Assembly: GCA_017893485.1 (NCBI GenBank)
Contig: CM030364.1
Location: forward strand, 251,694,731 to 251,758,730
From: Hemerocallis citrina
Taxonomy: Eukaryota; Streptophyta; Magnoliopsida; Asparagales; Asphodelaceae
Direction: 5' to 3'
DNA: 64,000 nucleotides
The notes under the pieces are model-generated. The model worked only from the letters and a program-made list of their open reading frames with translations. It had not been told where the DNA came from and did not search any database. Positions 22,801 through 35,300 of the stretch are shown here, piece by piece. The translations under genes and the position numbers were made by a program. Within the stretch, counting starts at the first letter, position 1; each line of letters begins with the position of its first letter.

Positions 22801-23531
22801 GAGCATCTGTATATTTCCAAAATTGAAAAATATAGGGAACGAACTGCTGTAGACGTTCCCTATATTTCCAAATTGGAACAATAACTTTATATATTTGAGA
22901 GACAATATAGAGATTTCTCAAATATAGGAATCGAAAGATCATCTGTCGTCTGATCTAATTTTTTTTGGACGGACGAAAGTTGATCGTTCGTTTGATAAAT
23001 AAAAAAACAAAAAAAATTAAAAAAAAAGGTGTCGAACGCAAGATGATCTTGCGTCTGTTCTCTAGTTTTTAAAAAGTGTCTGATCTTACGTCCGACCAAA
23101 TTTTTTTTAAAAAAAAATCCCCAATGGTGAACGGATGAAAGATCTGCTTTCGTCTCACCGAAATTAAAAAGAAATAAAAATAAAAAGTGTTCTTCCGTCC
23201 TTGAACATTTTCCCTCCAATTTTGGATTTTTTTCTATGGAAAGGTATGCATAGGATTGCTATGCATGTGAATAAGTTTGAGATTGGTCCAAATTGAGATG
23301 ATCAAGGGTTGAGATGAAACCTACCTATAGAAATTGTTATGTGTAACTTGCATACATTTTTTTTTATAAAATGTGTTGGACTCAAATAATTTTTTTTCTT
23401 TCCCAATGGCTGAGATTCAAGAAATTGGTTATCATCCCCCGTTCGACCAAATTTTCAGTTTACACGCCCAACTCAAAATTCCTATTTGTAAACTCCAAAT
23501 ATAAAATTTTTGAGTCTTAACACAGGTGCTC
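22801..23531. mobile_element. PIF/Harbinger-like MITE
   Basis: The left end AGAGCATCTGT and right end ACAGGTGCTCT are inverted copies with one mismatch. The flanks TAA (22798-22800) and TGA (23532-23534) fit a decayed 3-bp target duplication. The length is 731 bp and it has no coding capacity. An internal hairpin (TATAGGGAACG...CGTTCCCTATA) lies at 22830-22868, and the middle is rich in short GATC-containing repeats. Confidence 0.5.
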
Positions 23532-23667
23532 TGAGGAAGTGATGATATTACTTCTAATATTTAATAGTTCAACACTACTTATAAATTTAACTACATAATT
23601 TTTTTCCCGTCATATAACACTTTCTGTTTTGATATTATATTATGAAATGCTCCAATAATTTTTGTAG

Positions 23668-23694
23668 GTGTGCATTGCACGTGCATTATACTAG
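23668..23694 (+). other. possible Helitron 3' terminus
   Basis: TGCATTGCACGTGCATTATA followed by CTAG and a host T resembles a Helitron end. The 5' partner was not found. Confidence 0.4.
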
Positions 23695-24127
23695 TAACTT
23701 TAATAAAGGAGTAGATAACTTCAACTATACTTCTCCTTGATTCTAGTTAATACAGTTATTGGGAGAAGACATGAACAGTGGGAAAATACAAAATTAAAAT
23801 TATGGGTGAAATTTTGAAGAGGAGGTCGAATTTTGAATTTTGAATTTTGAATGACAATTGGTAAGAAATGAGATGAGAGAGATTGGGGGTTGTATTCGTT
23901 TTTTATATGGTGGGGTTTCTGAGAGTTGGCTGACGGAGATAGAGGCGGATGCGGGCCGATGCGGTAAGAGAGTAGAGGGCATTGATTGAATTTTGAAGCC
24001 GGGCTTTTTCCCTTTCTATTTGGAGACGTCAAAACAGTTGTTGGTATTCACACATGTAGTATACATAACCTGCTGGAGTGCACTCTTTAACTTGAACATT
24101 ATTGTCTACAAAACTATTTTTCTTTTT

Positions 24128-24523
24128 GGCTATATATAAAAAAATTACACAAAGTTTTGAGCCAATTTAAAAAAAGTACACAATTTTTTTTTTAAAAAAC
24201 AAGAACACAATGTTTAATTTAACTCCACTGGGTTAGTTAGGGTTAGGGTTAAGGTTGGGTTAGGGTAGGATTTAAAAAAACAACTTTCATCTTTCATTTG
24301 TATTTAAAAAAACTATATTCATCTTTTATTTGTGTTTAAAAAAATATCGCTTAACTAATCAGATATTTAAATAACCCCCCCCCCCCCCCCCCCCCCCCCC
24401 GAACTAACCCTAACCCTAACTAACCCAGTGGAGTTAAATTAAATATTGTGTCCTTTTTTTTAAAATTTTTTTTGTGTACTTTTAACTGACCCAAAACTTT
24501 GTGTATTTTTTTTATATTTAGCC
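24128..24523. mobile_element. MULE-type MITE with telomere-like repeats and poly-C core
   Basis: Inverted repeats of about 110 bp start GGCTATATATAAA on the left and end TTTATATTTAGCC on the right. A 9-bp target duplication TTTCTTTTT is at 24119-24127 and 24524-24532, although the target is low complexity. Both arms contain TTAGGGTTAGGGTT or its complement. A run of 26 C lies at 24375-24400. Confidence 0.7.
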
Positions 24524-24689
24524 TTTCTTTTTCTTCTCTCTCTTTATGATGGCTATTTCTATTTCTCGCATATTATCACTTTGATAATGACTTTGAATTG
24601 ATTTTTTTGCAAAATTCGTAGAAAAGCAATGGATTTTAGATAAACTTTGTCATAGTCGTTACTTGTAACCCCCGTATTTTATTTATTTA

Positions 24690-25166
24690 CTAGGTTTGCC
24701 CGTTGACACGTGCCTACGGCACGTCTTCGGAACGGTGCACCTTATTTGATCGTATAAAGTAGTTTTGGAGGTTGAGCAAATTAATTGAAAAAGCAAACAT
24801 ATTATATGAGAAACTTTTGGGGTCCAGCAAAAAACATATTATATGATTTTTTTTGATTTTTTTGAACTATTTTTAAAGCTTTTAAAATTTTAAATTTTTT
24901 AGTTTTTAAATTTTATATTTTTTAAAAATTTTATAAAAAAATTATTTTCTTAATTTTTTGAATAGAAAAGGGAGGGAGAGAGAGAGATTGAGAAATTTTT
25001 TTAAAAATAAATATAGAAGTTATTTTGGGTGAGGGATTTGAATTTGAGTTTTGGAGAGAACTTTTGGGGGGAAAATATGTTTTGTGAGGTTAGATCTGGG
25101 CCTTTGATTTTTGAGGGGATTGAAGGAGAACCACTTGATAGCTTTCTTTGTGTTTTATTATATAGA
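24690..25166 (-). mobile_element. short non-autonomous Helitron (477 bp)
   Basis: On the minus strand it begins TCTATATAATAAAACACAAA at 25166. It ends with a hairpin (CGTGCCGTAGGCACG) and CAACGGGCAAACCTAG at 24690, with A and T as flanking host bases. Both termini match the Helitron at 7426-8389, but the interior is unduplicated. It therefore shows the ancestral structure of the family. Confidence 0.82.
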
Positions 25167-25364
25167 TTTATTTATTTAATTAATTTTTTGGGACAGATAG
25201 AACAAGCCCCTTAGCAGATCTTTACAAAACACAAATGGCTATGGACTCTAGTTTTAATCTTTTGAGTAAAACTTAATATGGGCCTGAATTTCGGCCCATT
25301 TTGTTCCGCCATCTATACAACTATTTTTGGCAAAGCCTCAACCCAGCCTCACCACAACTAGCAT

Positions 25365-25830
25365 TGGTATTGGGTCGGGTCGGGTCGGGTTCTTTACTAT
25401 CCGGATCTAGATCCGGTCCCCTACAGGTCCAAAAGTTGGACCCGGATCCAGACCCGGACCGGGTCCGGTTCCAGATTCGGATCCTATTAAAATATTCCTA
25501 CCTGTTCGGGTAAGAGCGGGAGTGTGAGCGGCGAGCGGAGGCGGCGAGTGAATGATTTAGAATAGAGGAGAAGAAAAAGACATGAGTTTTGAGTTTGGAA
25601 GATGAAGATTTAGAATTGAGGAGGAAGGAGGGGATGGATGAGGATATAATATTTATTTTTATGTTGATTTTTTGGATTTTTTTTACGGGTCCAGGTGGGA
25701 TCTCTTTTGAGCGGATTCGGATCCGGACCCGAAAGTACAACGGGTCCTATTTTAGAACCCGGATCCGGATAGACCGGGTTTGTTCCGGTCCAATGCCGGA
25801 TCCGGATCGGATCCGGGTTTAAATTTCGGG
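25365..25830. repeat. hAT-like repeat with GGATCCGG subterminal motifs, upstream of SMG8
   Basis: Both ends are packed with GGGTCGGGTC, CCCGGATCC and GGTCCGG motifs in both orientations around an AT-rich core. This is the arrangement of subterminal transposase-binding repeats in hAT elements. Exact termini and target duplication were not identifiable. It ends about 60 bp before the SMG8 start codon. Confidence 0.45.
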
Positions 25831-25887
25831 TATTTATACCGATGATAACCACAACCCAAAAAAAATTAAAAAAAAACCCCAAAATTA

Positions 25888-26336
25888 ATGGAAGAACAAT
25901 CCTCCGGGGTTTCCGCCGCCGCCGCCGCCGCCACCACCACCACCTCCCCCATCCGAGTCCTAACTCACCGCCAAACCGCTCCCGCTCGCCCAACAACCTT
26001 CCCACCCCCTCCAAACCCGTCCCCTTCTAATGCCAACGGCATCGTCGTCGTTGGTTTTGTAGGAAGTGGGCCCACCACCGACTCCACGCATCTAATCGAC
26101 CGGATTCTTGATTCCAATGTTTTTGTCGACTGCGCTGCCGAAGACCTGCCGCTACCCGAGCACCGGGAGCGCTTTCGCCGCCACCGGATTAGCTATCATT
26201 TTGAGTCACAAAGAGGGGTGCTGTTCTTGCGCCTTTCGCTGCTGTCGTCGTTGTCGCTTTCGGTTTCGGAGTTGAAGTTGGATTATTTGGACGAGATTGA
26301 ATCCGATCATCTCACGGGTTGCTGTTCATGTTCTCA
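25888..26336 (+). CDS. SMG8: SMG8 exon 1
   Basis: The ATG at 25888 opens MEEQSSGVSAAAAAATTTT, and the conserved N-terminal region starts near GIVVVGFVGSG. The last bases before the donor GTAAGT (26337) read GLLFMFS only in a frame one base off from the start, so a frameshift lies just upstream, most simply ACGGGG reduced to ACGGG at 26314-26318. Confidence 0.8.
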
Positions 26337-29300
26337 GTAAGTCTAAGTTTTAAGGTTAAGCCATCTACTCTTTTGACTTTTTAACGCTAAGTTAGCACTA
26401 TGTGGAAGATTAACTCCAGTTATCCGTAACTTAACTCCATTTCCACGTAGGCCCTAATAATTACCAATTAAAAGTTGTAATTTGTGCTCGTTTTGTCAAT
26501 TAGAACCCAAAGTCTTGTGTGAACTGCGGAAGCCAGCTTCATTGGTGTCCGAAATTGTTAATCTCTTCATAGCATGAGCATTCAACATGTTTTTCTTTTT
26601 CCCAAGCACTTAATTCATCTGTAGTCTAAGCGTTCACATGAAAATGCCACAATTCCCTAGGTGTCTGAGTACTTCGAATTGGTAGGAGCTTAGTTATCTG
26701 TGTCCTAACAGTTGGTAGTGCTGAAATCTTGTAGATTTTTTTGTTTTTCGGATCCGTGTCAGGTTTGCCATGTAATAGTGTTCCTTCATGAGGGCCTGCG
26801 ATTTGATACCCAAATCTTGAAAATTCTCCGAGTGCTGCAAGCTGCGAAGTATTCCGTCTCACCATTCGTCAGATCCCAGATCACAACCACGCCGGCATCG
26901 GTTTCCAAATCATCTGTATCCCAACCATATGTCACAAGAGTTTCTTCAATTTCCCCAGCTGTTAAACGAACAAACCATCGCCATTCTTCATCCATCTCTC
27001 TCATGTCAGGCTCCAGTTCCTATCAATCTGCGCTACCTGGTCAGTGCATTCCTGTTATTCTCTTTGTCTTGTATGATGATTTCTCTGATGACCTGAATTC
27101 GTCAAATTCCTCAAACGTAATGGATGGTTTGGCTGAAACTACCTCAAACAGTAAAGGTGAGGGCAGCGGTTTCAAGAAAAGGGTCCAAACGTCTTTAGAT
27201 GTGCAGATCCGCTTATTGATTAAAAAATGTCGCATACTTGCTGGTACGGAACCGGGAAGTTCAAGAGGAGTTGGTCATGCAAATTCCCATCCATTGTTTT
27301 CGCTTGACGCGTCCAGAGTCGTAGCCTTGATAGACAGGAAATCGACGAGCCAAGGAGGTGTTGAATCCCTGGACTTCATAATAGCTCTTATGGAGGATAA
27401 GGAGAAGTCTTTTTTCAATTCAAAGGAAGCTACAACTATGTTTATGTTTGATGATAACCAAGTTCAGGATTTAAACAGTGAGGAAATTGATATTCAGACA
27501 ATAAAAGACTTCATATATCGCCAGGCTGATATTCTAAGAGGAAGAAGTGGTGGTCTACCAAGCAATGCTACAAATAGCGGCTCAATTTCAGGTGTAGGTA
27601 TGGTTGCTGCTGCAGCTGCTGCAGCAGCAGCATCAGCATCAGCTGCTGCTGGGAAGCCAGTTAATTCTCCTGAGCTCCCAAGTTTAGAAAAGTGGTTATC
27701 TTCAAGTGTTCTATTCATCAATGCATTATTGCTCTCTACAGATGTAGAACATGGATTTATGAATAAAGAAACGTCTAGAAACATTAATGAAGAAAGACAG
27801 AACATGAATATTTCTCAACAAACCAGAAGTAATGCCCCGTCTTCTAAAGCTGACATTTCTTGTCTACAAAGTAGCATGGGGCTTAACAAGAAGTTTTCTG
27901 TATCGTGGTGCAAAAGAGCTCTACCGGCTGCTAAGGAGGTTTATTTAAAAGAGCTCCCTGCTTGTTACCCAACTACATTGCACTATGCACACCTTGAAAA
28001 GGATTTGCTTTCTTTTCGCTCGACGGTTAGAGGACCAGCAGTAGAAATGTTTGCAAAGAAGCTGGAAGATGAATGTACATCAATATGGGAATCAGGAAGG
28101 CAACTTTGTGATGCCATCAGCTTGACTGGAAAACCATGCATGCACCAGAGGCACTCAAATGCTACAGCAACAGGCAGTTCACCAACAATAACAAGCATTG
28201 ACAAGCAGCAGCAACATTCAAGTGGATATTGTTTCCTCCATGCTTGTGCTTGTGGACGCTCAAGACGCCTTCAAGAGGATCCTTTTGATATAGACGCTGC
28301 TAATGCTAAATTCAACTGTTTTGCCAGCACCGGCTGTGAAGATACCCTTCCATCTCTTGTTTTTCCTAAAGGACATAGTGTCAAACCACCTATTCCTCCA
28401 ACCTCATGGAAGCTCTTGCGTCTTGGAGGAGCAAGGTATTACAAACCGTCGAAAGGTTTGCTTCAAGTTGGATTTTGCTCCAAGCCAATTTTTTTGCACA
28501 AGTGGACGATTACATTTGGGAATAAGAAAGAGGGTTGTGCTTTATCCACTAGTGTAACAGGTGGCAGTTCTGGGAGTGAAGAAATGAAGAAATTGGACAC
28601 CATTAAGTATTCAAAGGAAGTTCAGCCTGGACGTTCAGAGAATCTGATAAAAGCTCCTGAGATAGTTTCCACTGATGACACTAGTATCAGTTTTGGTAAT
28701 GGACTACCATCTTTTACTATGAAAAAACCATTTGCTGAAGTTGTTGCAGGTGGTACCATGGATTCAACATTCCCCATTCTTAAACGGACCAAACAGGGAA
28801 AATTTACTCCAGCAAAAGGTGGGGATAAAATGGGAAAAATTCATCAAACTGATGATCAAGTGCACAAAACTGATGATCAACTAGAATCTCAAAGAGTTAA
28901 ATCTATGAAGGTCGAGGAGAATTTACAAAAACCTGGAACTCATTGCAAAACCATTGATGACCCCCTTTTACAGATTGGAAGCAATTTAGTGCCAGTAAAT
29001 ATGTCTGATAATGCAAAGTCTAGGTTAAATAGTTCTGGAAAGCAGGCCATTGTGTATGTGGGTTTTGAACATGAGTGTTCTTATGGACATCGGTTTCTAT
29101 TGTCCCCTGAACATCTTATTCAACTTGACCCGTCATACTCTGGTGAAGTTCCCGAAAGATTACATGTACAAGCTAGTGATGTATCACATGAGGAAGTGCT
29201 TCCATTTTCACTTAGAAAGGGCACTACTGTAAATAATATGCAGAGAAGTAATAAACCTCTCAGATCTGCAGCTCATGATAGCCAAAAAGTAGATAGATTC

Positions 29301-32300
29301 AAATTATTCTCTAGAGCTGGCACCGACAAGTTCCAGCCTGTTTCAGGGTCCTTGGTACCCTCTAGCGCCGTAGAAAATTCTGAAGGTAACCTTTCATCTG
29401 TTAGAATTGATGATGGCAGCTGCGCATTTTCCCTTTTAAATCGGAATTTGCCTGTATACATGAATTGTCCACACTGTAAGAGCTCAACTAAGCAAAACCA
29501 TCAAGATATCAAGTTTCCAAGTAAAGTGTCACAGCTTCAACGAATCTTTCTGGTACAAATACTCAGCTCTTTTTCTATTTTTTAATTAATTTTTATTCTA
29601 TCTCTTTTGGCTGCTATTCTTTTGTATGTTGCTTTTAAGAGAAGTGGACATCAATTATCACCATGAATATGTTCATTTTCCCAAGCTTTATGTAGATACT
29701 GTGAGCTCCAGCTTTTGTTTGTGACTTAGCAGCTGCTCTGCACTACTACTTTTTAACTTTTATCAGAAAGGAATTTAAGCTTGTGATTATTCTGTAAACA
29801 AATGAATGGTAGTTAAGGTCCATGTAGAACAATAAAATGCTCTTGCTGGTAGACTATAATTTAGTCATCGAGTCTGTGGTGCAGCAAGTAACCTTGATAA
29901 GGTTATAACAGAATTTGGTGTCCTATATATTCCAAGCTTCTCTAGTATAGATTTCTAAAAAAAATACTTTTCAATTATATAGCCTCTTAATTGTGTTGTG
30001 TTTGTGATGAGGACATCGGTTCGAGACGATTCAGACGCTTCTATCAGCGCAGACATCGTCTAGGATGACTGTTCTATTACCCTAGTGTTTTTCTTTCAAC
30101 ATTCATATTTGTTTCTGGCAATTTTAGCCATTTGTAGTAGTTTTACAATTTGCACCCTTTATTTTTTGCAGTGGAATATATTGAAGATTTGTATTGAGAT
30201 TTGTTTTTTGCATATATATAGGCCTCTAGATTAATGAAACAATAATGCTTTTAATTGACTAAAAATTATTGTGATTGAGTTTTTGCTCTTCATCCCACTT
30301 TGTGTGTGAGACAATTGTGAGAAGAATAGGGTTTGTGAGAAGCCCTAAGCCTACACCCCAAAATTTCCCAAATTATTATCTAACCCTAACCCTAATCCCT
30401 TCCTCCCTCAGTTGCCACCTCCCCTATCTTCCTCTTCATCTTCTTCCTACACTCCCATCGAAACCCCTTCCCCTCACCCCGACACATCTCGTCGTCCACC
30501 ATCTCTGACCGCCATCTCTATCTCCCAAACTCCCAAACCCCCACAGCCTCTAATACTCCCGACCTCCTCGCCGCCAGCCTCTCCCCTTTCTTCCCCTTCC
30601 GAAACCACCACCCATGGCGGCACCTGAGTCCCCATTGTCGTTGCCCCATCACTGTCGTCGTTGTCAACCATAAATCCCCCCCCCCAGTCGTCGACTGCCT
30701 TCCCCCCTGTCGTCGTCAACAGCAACATCCCGACGCCCCCCTCGCTGCTCCTCCTTCACGTCCCAGTGCAACCCTTGCTACCTCCATCGACGGCCGCTAG
30801 CATCCCCGTCCATCTTCCTCCATCGCAGCACCCTATTGGCAACTTCCTCTCTGTTGCTACACGTGCTTAGAACCGCGGTAACTTCTTTCCACTTCTCCAT
30901 TATTTGTGTTACTGCCTATCATCTCTATAATATTATTTGAATTATCTGTCGTCCACATATGTTGAGTGCGCTTCTACTTACTAATTAGAGTACAAATCAT
31001 TATTGAATATCTTATTCGCTAATAACACTTAGTGTAATTATTGATTGTTAGGATTGAATTTTAATTGGGCTTGTTAAACTTATCTCATACCTTGAAAATC
31101 CATCAAACCAATTAATAGTTTTAATTTCTAACTTAATCCGCATTACTTATTGGTAAACTTGATCTTTTGATATTCTTGAAAAATTCTGTACTTAGGATTA
31201 AGTTTACATCATTTTGGTATCAGAGCGAAGGTTTTTAAAATCTTAGTTCTTGCATCGTTTAGTCATAATTTGTCCATTCATTTAGGAACCGTTCTTGCAT
31301 CATTTAAAAAAATTGCATTCATTTTAGGGTTTTTTTTCCTTCTTTCTTTATTAGATCATTTCAAATTTTAAAAAAATAATTTTAGCTGCATTTAGGACAC
31401 GTTTTCCCAAATTTCAGCAATCACATGTCCCCACGATCTCTAGTTTTCCATCGCTGGTGAATGCATCTTCGTAGCACCATCTCGAATCCCGAAGAACCTT
31501 TCTTGTCCCTCCCAAACTACCCAGTTATAAATCCTAAACATTAGCGAGCCCCTCCTCGAACTGAGATGGAAAACTCTGATATTTTCACTACCCTCGTTGC
31601 CATTCAAGCAACCCTTGCCGATATTAATGAGAGGCTTGAGCAAGTGGAATTGAATTAAAATGTTGTCTCTGAGCTTTATGCTAATCGTCAGATCCTTCAA
31701 GGGAATGTTCGTGACGGCCGACGTCAAGATCGTGACCCTGACGAACAATACAAGAAGAAAGTTAAGGCTGACGTTTCGCACTTTGAAAGCCGTATGGAAC
31801 CCCAAGCCTATCTCGATTGGATCCGTGCCATGGACCACTACTTCGTGTGGTTTGACATGAGCGAAGCCTTGAAGGTTAAATTTGCCACGATGAAATTGAC
31901 TGGTAAAGCTCAACAACATTGGATCAATCTTGAACACCCCCGCAGAGGCCGAGGTCTAGCACCCATAGCCACTTGGAAAGTCATAAAAGAGAAGCTCACT
32001 GAGAGAGATGTGCCCCAATCATTCCACACTCGAATGCTTGATTTATGGAATTAACTCTATCAGGAAAGCAAATCCACCTAAGAGTATGTAGATAAGTTCG
32101 ATGACTTCCTCATTCGGTGCAATGCTTTAGGCAAAGAGAGCGAAGAACAAACTTTCTCTAGGTTCAGAGCTGGACTACGAGCTGATCTTAGGAATGAGCT
32201 AATTCATAAAAATGTGGACTTCTTGGCAGCGGCTTATGCCCGTGTCCTCGATATGGATTCCCTTAAAGTAAGTTCACTACAAGTCCAGCGATCCGAGAGA

Positions 32301-35300
32301 TCATTCCTCTAGAATGACCTCTACTAATTCTCTTAGACCTGAGTCATCCTCTTCTTAGTACCCCAACAAGTCTTACCCAAACCAGCCTACTTCAAATTCC
32401 TATTCGCTTAGAAATGACAACACGGATAAGAACAGTGAAGGCAACTACTCTAAGATTGATCCTCTCACTAAGTACTATTGGATACGACCATATTGTTGGC
32501 AACTGTCCTAACCCCAGTAGGATTAGCATTGTAGAATATATCGCTGTCATTGCTGATGAGCCCGACAATGAGTTTACCTACAAACCTCATGTAAGTGATG
32601 ACTTCGGTGAAGAAGAGAATGACCAGTCTCTCAACTGTATTCGGTCGATCCAAGCACCTCCGTTGAATGTATCTGAGTCACTCATTCCTTTTCAAATTCA
32701 TTCCTTTTCAAATCACTTGGCAACCCATAGATTTTATCCCTGTGATAGAACATCATAGAGCCTCAGAGTCTGAATCCACATTTGCATCCCGTATTCATGA
32801 TTTGCACAGAGAAATTTTCAAGAAAATTTATGAGAATAATTTTAATTACAAGTTAATATCAGGTACTAGAAGGATATTCAAATTTTTTTATGTTGGTGAC
32901 GAAATGATGGTTTGAATTCGTCCGGAACGGTTTCCAGCTGGATCCGTTAAGAAATTGAATGCACATGCTGCAAGCCCATTTAAAATTCTGCCTGAAATCA
33001 ATGATAATGTCTATGTCGTTGACCTTCCTGAATTTTTTTGCATAAGTAGACCTTTAATATTGAGGATCTAGTATGCTATGAAGGCTCAGAATTTAACCCT
33101 AAAAATTTTCTTATAGATGAGCCTACCCTGTAGCCTACTGGTGAGACTCCCATATTTTCCCCTCTACCTGATACTACTTACCCACCGACAAAAAAATTGG
33201 ATAATATTTTAGATGATCAGATAATTTCTACTAGAGATGGTAGTATTCATAGGTATTTGGTAAGATGGAAGAACAAGCCGGAGTCGAAGAACACTTGGAT
33301 TGATTGTGAAGAGTTCCAGTGCTTGGATCCAGTCCTTTTGGAGTACTATAACAGAAGGACTGGTTTTGACTCGACTGGGTCGAACCCTCTCGCACCCGGA
33401 GAGAATGATGAGGACATCAGTTTGAGACAATTCAGACACTTCGATCAGCGTAGACATCGTCTAAGATGACTATTCTATTACCTAGAATTTTTATTTCAGC
33501 ATTCATATTTGTTTTTGGCAATTTTAGCCATAAGTAGCAGTTTTTCAATTTGCAGCCTTTATTTTCTGCATTGGAATATTTTGAAGATTTATATTGAGAT
33601 TTGTTTTGAGCCTATATATAGGCCAATAGATTATTGAAATAATAATGCTTTTGATTGACTAAAAATTATTGTGATTGAGTTTGTTTTTCATCCCTCATTT
33701 TGTGTGAGACAATTGAGAGAAGATTATGGTTGTGAGAAGCTCTAAGCTACATCACCAAATTTCCCAAATTATTATCCAACCCTAACCCTAATCCCTTCCC
33801 CCCTCAGTTGCCACCTCCCCTCTCTTCCTCTTCATCTTCTTCCTACACTCCCACCGAAACCCCTCTCCCTCACCCCGACGCATCTCGTCGACCACCATCT
33901 CTGACCGCCACCTCTATCTCCCAAACCCCCAAAGCCTCCAATACTCCCCACCTCCTCACCGCCTGCCTCTCCCCTTTCCCCATCTCCCGAACCCACCACC
34001 CGCGGTGCCACCCGAGTCCCCACCGTCGTCGCCCCATCACCGTTCTTAGGGGTGTAAAATGAACTGGACGGTCCACCGTCCGTCCGAGTCCGGCTCGAGA
34101 AATGGTCCGACCATGGACTGTCCGAATTGTTATACGAACTGATCTTGAACAAATTGTTCGGTCCGATTCTTTACCGAGTTCGAGCCGGACATAAGTCCAT
34201 CCGAATATTATTGCGGTCCGATGCTTTACCGAACCGAGTCCGGACTATAAAAATTTTGTCCGACCTAGACCGAGCCAGATATAAGCCTGTCCGAGTACAA
34301 TTTCGGTCCGAGCTTGAACATATGGCTGTCCGATCCCGTCCGGTCCGATTTACAACCCTAACTGTCGTTGTCGTCAACCATAACCCCCCTCCCCATCGTC
34401 GACCGCCTCCCCCGTGTCGTCGTCAACGGCAACGTCTCAACGCCCCCCTTGCTGCTCCTTCCGTCCCGGCACAACCCTTACTGCCTCCATCGACGGCCGC
34501 CAGCATCCCCGTCTATCTTCCTCCACCGCAGCACCGTATCGACAACCTCCTCTTCGTTGCTATACGTGCTTCGAACCCCGGTAACTTCTTTCCACTTGTC
34601 CATTATTTGTATTTCTGCCTATCATCTCTATAATATTATTTGAATTATCGGTCGTTCACAAATATTGAGAGTGTGTGCTTCTACTTGCTAATTAGAGTAC
34701 AAATCATTATTGAATATCTTACTTGCTAATAACACTTAAGTATTGTAACGCCCCGAATTCCAAATGCGACTGAATTCGAAGTTCCACAGGATCTTTACAC
34801 TTCACTTCGTACAATTTTACAAGGAAATTTGAACTTTTTATAATACAACAGAGTCCTTAACATTTATTTACACAACGGAAGATAAAATGAAGTACAATAA
34901 TGAAAAATTATACAATTTCAACATCTTTAACATTCAAATAAATCAACAGCAGCATATCAACTTTATATCTTCATGAAAAATTCAACTCCTGCATATAAAA
35001 CTGTGGGCACGTCAGTTGCTTACAACCGACAAACATGTTATACACGGACATCCTCTCTATGCCGAAAATATAACGATCTTAATACTTTAACAAACCACAA
35101 ACCTGAATATAAAATAAAGTGTTAAAACGTGACTAGTCTAAACATGTAAGTGTATGCAATGTCTTAATGCCTAATGCAGATATTTTACACTAAGATGACA
35201 CTAATGCATACTTGTTCGGTATCTATGCATCCCATACTACATAGGTCCGAGGGCAATCACCTACGTACTCCACATTAAAAGGGTTCAATTTCTCGCCATG

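Noticed and set aside
24375..24400. Run of 26 C as an assembly gap filler
   Set aside because: Similar C runs occur at 55090-55113; they are plausible natural homopolymers, though length is uncertain.
30275..30870. Overlapping Pro/Ser-rich open frames on both strands
   Set aside because: They are inside the gypsy LTR and repeated in the other LTR copy at 33808-34643; composition artefact.
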